This document shows positions 57,480-64,000 of a stretch of 64,000 nucleotides of DNA, piece after piece. The notes below the pieces were generated by a model. That model was not told the DNA's origin, searched no databases, and saw only the letters and a program-made list of their open reading frames with translations. The position numbers were made by a program, and so were the translations under genes. The stretch comes from Fomitopsis serialis (taxonomy: Eukaryota; Basidiomycota; Agaricomycetes; Polyporales; Fomitopsidaceae), in NCBI RefSeq assembly GCF_022376445.1, contig NW_025955023.1, positions 124,001-188,000 of the forward strand, in the 5' to 3' direction. Numbering within the stretch: the first letter of the stretch is position 1; every line of letters begins with the position of its first letter.

Positions 57480-59289
57480 CCACCATGGTGAGTGCCATCA
57501 AGACTGATAGAGTCATGGGAAGGATTGATCATTGATGTCAGGGACTATTGACAATAAGGTACAGAGGAGCACAGTAGCAAGTGGTAGATGAGATAAATGT
57601 TTGGACTTGCTCTTAGGGATGCTCCTTTTTAGCATTTCCAAAATGCACTCCCTCTTAGCTACATAAATACTTCATCCAAATAGTAGAAGACTCAGTCCAC
57701 CACTTTCCCAGGCCATTCAAGATGCACAAAAAGGCTCAAAAAGTAGTGAAAAAGCAAGGCAAGGGTATGTGTGTTAATGATTGCCACTGATCATCAAGCA
57801 TGTGCTCTGTGAAACATGAGGGACCACATGGATGTTAACCTGAAACACTAGTGTAGCCCTATGAAAACTCAGACATAGTGTACAGCTTGATGAGCCACTC
57901 ATAGATTGCCTGCCACCTGGAATATTATCATCAATATTCTGAGCTAATAGTCACCCAGTAACAGCTCACAAACAGGAAAAACAAACAATGTGAAAGAACC
58001 AGTATTCACAGAGCCATATGCTTAGTGACTGGTGCTATGTTTGTATGAATCTATGGGAAAGCATACTATGCAAAGCCTCTCTGACATCATATACATGACT
58101 GGGAATTTTCCCAATTGTTTTTGATTTTTTGGGAGACCATAGCACAGCAAATACAGTGTCCCTAATGAACTTGTGGCTTGCATTCAAACTCAGCCCAACA
58201 GCTTGGCAGCCTGCCTTTTCAGGTCCTGTTTAAATAGCTGATCCAAACAGAATAGCCTAGGATCCTGTCTGGAATTGGCAGTCCCTGAGAATCCCAGGTG
58301 ATACTGATTCTTACAAGATGGACCAAGACTCACTGACAGAGTGGCTTGTATCAGGCTATGCATGGGTCATTCTGCATTATTATATGTTTTCTGCCATATT
58401 GGAGCCTCAACAGTCAACTCAATATGAATTCATAGTACTTTCTGATTTTTCTCTGATTTTCCTGCTATTTATCCAGTCCTGCAGAGGCCATGCATGGCCA
58501 ACTTCCCAAATGGGCAGGGGGCTAACCATATATGGCAATTTTGTATGTTTGATATCCCCCACTTCACAGAGCCTCTCATACATGCGGAACTGTGTAGTAC
58601 AAGCATCATACACACACCAAGATCTGCTTATATGCCTTAGTATCATCACTTATGATGGTCAGTACTCTCAATGATACCTAATCTGGGCACTCCCATCAGT
58701 ATACAAGGAGCATGCCACGGAGAAGCAATACATGGGTATTTATTTGGGTATTTTCTGCATTCAATGGGGCTCTAGTAAGAGCTCAGGTAGTGTGGCTTCA
58801 AGCCATCAAAAACTCGGCATGAAGAGCTGAGATTGAAAGATTACTTGAAAAGGTAACATTTGTCAGCATTCCAGCCAATGGGAGTGCTCCAAAATCCCTT
58901 TTGAGTGACTGGAGTCATCAACAGGCCGAAATTCCGGCCTGTCGACGACTCCGCTTCGGCAACGAGCGCTTAAACGGGCGCTTAGTAAGCGATGTAAGTG
59001 CAGCCTGTTACTGTAGCAAATCTGACTTGTTTTGGGCTCAGAAAAGTCCAGGAAAATCGGATAATATTCCAGGAGATCTGTGGAGCATCTATGAGCATAT
59101 TCACAAGTAGAGAGGATTGTCCTGTATAGTTATTCAGTGCTGGGACATCAACACATGCTTACTATGACAATATTTCTCCATTTATACCACTGCTGTGCAT
59201 GTTTCAGATGCAACAGAAGACATTCATATTCACAGAGTCACTTCTGTTTTTGATATTAGCATTTTGCTACTCATTCAACCACTATCTCT
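57480..59289. repeat. AT-rich repeat nest, diverged copies of the arm family
   Basis: No gene is seen. Segments at about 58108-58250 and 58720-59060 are diverged direct copies of parts of the inverted-repeat arms described downstream. They share the CAAACTCAGCCCA...GGCAGCCTGCC stretch and the landmark GCGCTTAGTAAGCGATG (58978-58994). Confidence 0.6.
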
Positions 59290-61247
59290 CAAGAAACTAT
59301 GATAGACACTATGAATGAAGGGCTATGAGGTGAGCTTATGATATCTACAATATCTACAACAGTTGGTTGGAGCTCAGTCACTGACAGTCAGTGTATCCCA
59401 GTCAAATGCTATCATGTCTACAGAGGTAGGGGTGTTTCTCTACATTTTGAATTTTATACATGGGCAAGCCATACTGGTCATAGCCTCTGTGGATCAATTT
59501 CTTACATACAGCAGGTACTACAAGTGAGTCCAGTTGCACAGAATTTTCCCTGGTTTTATCTGCATTTTCTGAGCCCAGACTGAGCAGCTGTATGGAAATT
59601 ACCATTTGGGGAAGGTTAGCTACCCTTTATGGCAGGTTTCAGATGTCATAAAGACATACAGAATCTATGGGCAGTCTACAGGCTTCAAAAGAGTCACTTT
59701 GGGGGTGAAAAGGGATGCAACCATGTGCACAGAGGCATTTGTGTGTTTTTCTATTGTGTGAATTGTGCCATAACCACTGAAGGTAATGGGCAAGTCACAG
59801 CAGCTATAGACTCAATGACATCATACCTATCACAGAGATTACTTTGGGAATTTTCCGCATTTTAGTGGGACCACAGTACAGCAGGTACAGTGCCACAAGG
59901 AGCCTGTGGCTGAGATTCAAACTCAGCCCAAAACCTCGGCAGCCTGCCTGATTAGGGCAGAAAAGGGGCCGTTGCACCAATCAGAGCAGCTCGGCATCTC
60001 TCTCATGCCGTTCGGAGGTGCAACCGTGCCAAATTTCTGCACGGATGCACCTCCGAACGGCATCTGGGCGCTTATCGGGCGCTTAGTAAGTGATGTAAGT
60101 GCGGACTATCACTGTGCTTATATGGGCTTATTTAGACCCAGGAAAAAGCGGAACAATCAGAGAATATTGGAGATGGACCAGGGAATGTGATTGAATCTGT
60201 CTATGAGATATGATTGACATCAATAAAGGCAGCATTTTCAATAACTGTGTAACATCACTGATGTTACCTCAGTGAGCTTATTCATACAAGGCTGCTACTT
60301 GACTGCAGGAACTACTCATGTAGTTGAGGACACCCCATAGGATGGTAGTGTAAGTACAGATGCATACATGTATTCTGAGTTTGTCTGTGTGCAAGACAAA
60401 GCCAGTGGCTGCATAATTGCCATGTGAAGTATATTGCCTTCCCAAAGAGGAATCATACACAAACTGGTGAATCTGGGGCTCAGAAAAATCCAGAAAACCT
60501 ATGAAATATACGGACACATCAAAGACAAGTGCATGGTTACTTATAGCCCCAATTTCGGTCATTACATGGTGTCCATGGGCCACAATATGCCAATGGATGG
60601 TAAAATGACCCATTATGGTTGATCTTGTTAGCTCTGTTATAGAAATCACTGAGCAGTACACAGTGCCTAAACCACACATATATATCACAGTGTGCATACA
60701 GAACATATTTCAGCCATAAACAAGTACTTTGAATCTGCAGAGGCACATGTGCATTTTTTGACTTTGCATTTCCTGGCCTAGCCAGCCACTGTATGCACTC
60801 AGTAAAATCCCTGTATACTCTCTGCATGAAGGACTATCAGATGAGTATACTATGTATACTATGCTTTGTTACTGGCTGAGACTATATAGGCCCTACAGTG
60901 TGTGAGCGCTTGGAGCAATGGCCCACCCAGCTGCCAGTCACATGATATGTTTACCAGTTTCCTTATTGGGGGAACTGCTAAAGCATTTCATGGCCCTCAT
61001 ATCGATAACAGAGCGCTTAACCACTGCATTTGTTTGTATCTGTTGGTACAAGTTGTGTCATCTGGGAGTCTGAAATTTCAGACTCAGATAAGCAACCCAT
61101 ACTAACAGTTACTTATCTCTGCTTATCAGGGTGGCTGCAAGTCACATACACTGTGGGAACAAACTGCCATTCCGGAGGAATCACTAAGGTGTTTCATGGT
61201 GGTCCATCATAAGAACAATACCTTCGTACCTCAGGGATCGTAACCTT
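59290..61247 (+). repeat. Left arm of large inverted repeat
   Basis: About 1.95 kb whose reverse complement reappears at 62100-64000. Matching landmarks are GGTGAGC...CAGTGTATCCCAGTC (about 59330-59405 against about 63880-63920), the GCGCTTAGTAAGTGATG landmark (60079-60095 against 63240-63263), the inverted ORF pair starting MFCMHTVIYMCGLG (minus strand at 60706, plus strand at 62640), and near-identical sequence from about 60890 to 61247. Divergence grows outward. It has no intact gene. Confidence 0.85.
60005..60063. repeat. 59-nt hairpin insertion in left arm
   Basis: A 25-nt stem beginning ATGCCGTTCGGAGGTGCA with one mismatch closes on the 9-nt loop CAAATTTCT. The right arm has GGCATCTGGGCG at the same place with no hairpin. 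The left arm has GGCATCT on both sides, as if duplicated by the insertion. Confidence 0.8.
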
Positions 61248-61545
61248 GGGCCGACGTCCTGGCTCCTAGGAGTCAAGATTGAGCATGATAGAGTGAAGCA
61301 TTTGCTTTTGATTTCGCAGCAGCAGTACACTCTTGATGTCCTGGAGTGCTATGGCTTCGCAAACTGTGACCCTGTGGGCACCCCGATGGAGCCTGGCCTT
61401 TGTCTGAGCGCAGACATGGCTCCCAAGACGTTGTCCGAGGTCAGGGAGATGCAGAACGTCCCATATGACCAGGCAGTGGGTTTGCTTTTCTACCTTGCTG
61501 TGGCAACTCTGAGTCATCCAGACATTGCACGCACGGCATAGAGCC
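61248..61545 (+). pseudogene. Ty1/copia polymerase fragment (reverse transcriptase end)
   Basis: The translation includes LGVKIEHDRVKHLLLISQQQ, YTLDVLECYGFANCDPVGTP and a YDQAVGLLFYLAVATLSHPD stretch. This is the standard C-terminal part of the copia reverse transcriptase, where L-G-I, then S-Q-x-x-Y, then P-x-x-TP-x-E and the later HPDI occur in this order. The frame stops at 61540, and no integrase, RNase H or LTR is attached. It forms the left side of the core between the inverted-repeat arms. Confidence 0.8.
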
Positions 61546-61559
61546 TCAATTGGTTGACA

Positions 61560-62125
61560 TTGAGAAGATGTACCCTAGCTGTGCCAAGGGTATCAGGGAG
61601 CTTTTGCAGCTTGTTGCTTCATCCTACCCACCAGCAGATACAGAGGATGGCAAGCATGCAAAGCAACAGCTGGTCACTCCATATTCCTTCTACTGTGGAC
61701 TGTTAAACATCACCCCTGGCTCTTGCAGTATGTCTATTGCCAACAGAATAGTGTAGAATCAGCCCAACAATTCCAACTCTCTGCTCTATATGATTATGGA
61801 GATGGTGGAGATGGGGCTCAACACCAATTGGGCAAGACTCAGGTATGTAGATTGAATGCTGTGTCTTAGCTCATTGTAACTAGTCATCAGGGCTGGGACT
61901 GCCAAGACTTGTACAATGAGGTATTTTTCAGCTAATGTTGTTTTATTTTCCTGTTGATTTGCTGTTCAGCTGGAAACAGGGCCTAAAAGCACCATTCTGA
62001 AGGCACAACTTCAAGATGCCTTCTTCAATCTTGTGGCCCTCAAATCCACTGGGCAGCACAGCCCAAAGTACAACCTACTCAAAGGGGTTCCTGCCCACCT
62101 GGTTACAATCCCTGAGGTACGAAGG
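61560..62125 (+). pseudogene. Spliced gene fragment in core of inverted repeat
   Basis: The frame reads MGLNTNWARLQ to a GTATGT donor (about 61838), then after a TTCAG acceptor (about 61971) continues LETGPKSTILKAQLQDAFFN, LVALKSTGQHSPKYN and LLKGVPAHLVTIPE before passing into the right arm. The clean intron is unlike a retroelement and suggests a captured piece of an ordinary gene. I do not recognise the family. Confidence 0.4.
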
Positions 62126-64000
62126 TATCGTTCTTATGATGGACCACCATGAAACGCCTTAGCAATTCCTCCAGAATGGCAGTTTGTTCCCACAGTGCAC
62201 GTGACATGCAGCCACCCCGATAAGCAGAGATAAGTAACTGTTAGTATGGGTTGCTTATCTGAGTCTGAAATTTCAGACTCCCAGATGAGACAACTTGTAC
62301 CAACAGATACAAACAAATGCAGTGGTTCAGTGCTCTGTTATCGATATGAGGGCCATGAAATGCTTTAGCAGTTCCCCCAATAAGGAAACTGGTAAACATA
62401 TCATGTGACTGGCAGCTGGGTGGGCCATTGCTCCAAGCGCTCACACACTGTAGGGCCTATATGGCCTCAGCCAGTAACAAATCATAGTATACATAGTATG
62501 CTCATCTGATAGCCCTTCATTCAGAGAGTATACAGAAATTCTATTGAGTGTATACAGTGGCTGGCTAACCCAGGAAATGCAAAGCAAAAAAATGCACATG
62601 TGCCTCTGCAGATTCAAAGTACTTGTTTATGGCTGAAATATGTTCTGTATGCACACTGTGATATATATGTGTGGTTTAGGCACTGTGTACTGCTCAGTAG
62701 CTTCAATAATACAGGTAACAAGGACTATAATGGGTAATCTGAGCATCTTTTGCCATATTATGGCCCTTGCATACAATGTAATGGTAACCATTGCAGCTCA
62801 AGGCAATCATACACTTGTCTTTGATGTGTCTGTATATTTCATAGATTTTCTGCATTTTTCTGAGCCCTATATGCCCCTGTTTGTGTATGATTCCTCTTTG
62901 GGAAGGTCACATACTCCATATGGTAGTTATGCATCCATTGCTGGTTTTGTCCTGCTCACAGACACAATCTAGGGATACATACCTGAATGTGTACTTACAC
63001 TACCATCTTATAGGGTTGTCCAGTACATGAGCAGTTCCAAGAGTGAAGTAGCAGGCTTATATAAGCTCACTGGCGCCACAGCAACCATCTTACCAGGTTA
63101 TTGAGAATGCTATCTGATCTGATGTCAAACCCATGCAATATACAGCTTCATTCACATTGCCTGGATCATTTTGAATATTGTCTCAATTTTCCGCTTTTTT
63201 CTGAGCCTATACAAGCTCTCTTAAGCACAGTAACAGTCTGCACTTACATCGCTTACTAAGTGCCCATCAAGCGCCCAGATGCCGAGCTGCTCTGATTGGT
63301 GCAACAAGCCCTTTTCTGCCCTAATCAGGCAGGCTGCCGAGGTTTTGAGCTGAGTTTGGATCTCAGCCACAGGCTCCTTAGTGGCACTGTACCTGCTGTA
63401 CTGTGGCCCCACTAAAATGCGGAAAATTCCCAAAATAATCTCTGTGATAGGTATGATGTCATTGAGTCTATAGCTGCTGTGACTTGCCCATTACCTTCAC
63501 TGGTCATGGCACAATTCACAAAACAAAAAAACATGCAAATGCCTCTGTGCACATGAGTGCATCCCTTTTCACCTCAAAAGTCTCTCTTTTGAAGCCTATA
63601 TGCTGCCCACAGATTCTCTGACATCTCAAACCTGCTAAATAGGGTAGCTGACCTTCCTAAAATGGTAATTCTGCTTAACCTGCTCAGTCTGGGCTCACAA
63701 AATGCAGATAATTCCAGGGAATATTATGTGTAATCAGACTCATCTGTATTGCCTTGTATATGAAGGCAATTTATCTTGTATGGAGGCCCCCACAATATAT
63801 CACTAGTATGACTTGCCCAGTTGTTTGAAATTCAGGAAACAGAGAAACACATGCATGAATGTGTGGCATTTGACTGGGATACACTGACTGAAACCTAATC
63901 AACTCTTACAGAGTTTATAGAGATGATAAACTCATTTGATAGCCCATCATTCAAAGGGTTTATCATACATTGGAGGAATGAAGAACAAAGGACAACATTT
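62100..64000 (-). repeat. Right arm of large inverted repeat, runs off window
   Basis: Reverse complement of the left arm (59290-61247). The inner edge GGTTACAATCCCTGAGG (62100-62116) mirrors CCTCAGGGATCGTAACC (61231-61247). The match continues to the end of the window, where GATGGGCTATCAAATGAG-like sequence (reverse strand, about 63935-63950) corresponds to the outer edge of the left arm. No gene is seen. Confidence 0.85.

Noticed and set aside
60902..61105. Identical ORFs on opposite strands (60902-61105 and 62241-62444) considered as genes
   Set aside because: They are one repeat sequence seen in both arms of the inverted repeat. There is no known domain and no coding-type divergence pattern that I can see.

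Overview
This window is nuclear DNA of a filamentous fungus, most likely a wood- or litter-associated basidiomycete (Agaricomycetes). The evidence is very dense, short spliceosomal introns (mostly 45-65 nt), pyrimidine-rich promoters, a DUF6534-type membrane protein family expanded in Agaricomycetes, an S53 sedolisin, a Met30/SconB-type F-box protein, a diaphanous-type formin and fungal complex I subunits. There are no operons. Coding exons had to be joined by eye, so internal exon edges are my readings of GT/AG (once GC/AG) sites that keep the family-typical protein in frame.

Layout. 1-5.8 kb: the 3' part of an aldo-keto reductase gene, a disordered hypothetical protein, and a decayed second aldo-keto reductase copy. 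5.8-7.6 kb: non-coding, with a TA-flanked MITE. 7.66-12.6 kb: a secreted sedolisin and a DUF6534 seven-helix membrane protein. 13.5-21.9 kb: a tandem pair of M1 zinc aminopeptidases, the first intact (902 residues, 19 exons including one of 4 nt), the second broken by indels. 22.3-30.0 kb, minus strand: a Pro/Ser-rich protein, an SCF F-box/WD40 receptor and GSK3. 31.4-42.5 kb: three mitochondrial genes (NDUFV2, COQ7, an NDUFB4-like subunit) with a bestrophin-like channel, a DHA2 drug transporter, an intron-bearing tRNA-Leu(UAA) and two small unassigned proteins. 42.7-51.0 kb: an RBM5/10-type splicing factor and a full formin.

From about 51 kb to the end the sequence becomes AT-richer, has no intact gene and is a nest of transposon debris: a foldback MITE with a recognisable empty site, a solo LTR with a perfect 5-bp target duplication, a complete but mutated Tc1/mariner element, a Ty1/copia polymerase fragment, and a very large inverted repeat (arms of about 1.9 kb, running off the window) around a 0.85-kb core that holds the copia fragment and what looks like a piece of a spliced host gene.

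The host genes cover extracellular and intracellular peptide breakdown (sedolisin, M1 aminopeptidase), respiration (two complex I subunits and the ubiquinone hydroxylase COQ7), signalling and ubiquitination (GSK3, Met30-like), splicing (RBM5/10) and actin polarity (formin). Several otherwise well conserved genes carry a single apparent +1/-1 frameshift, which could be sequence error or real decay; these places are marked.
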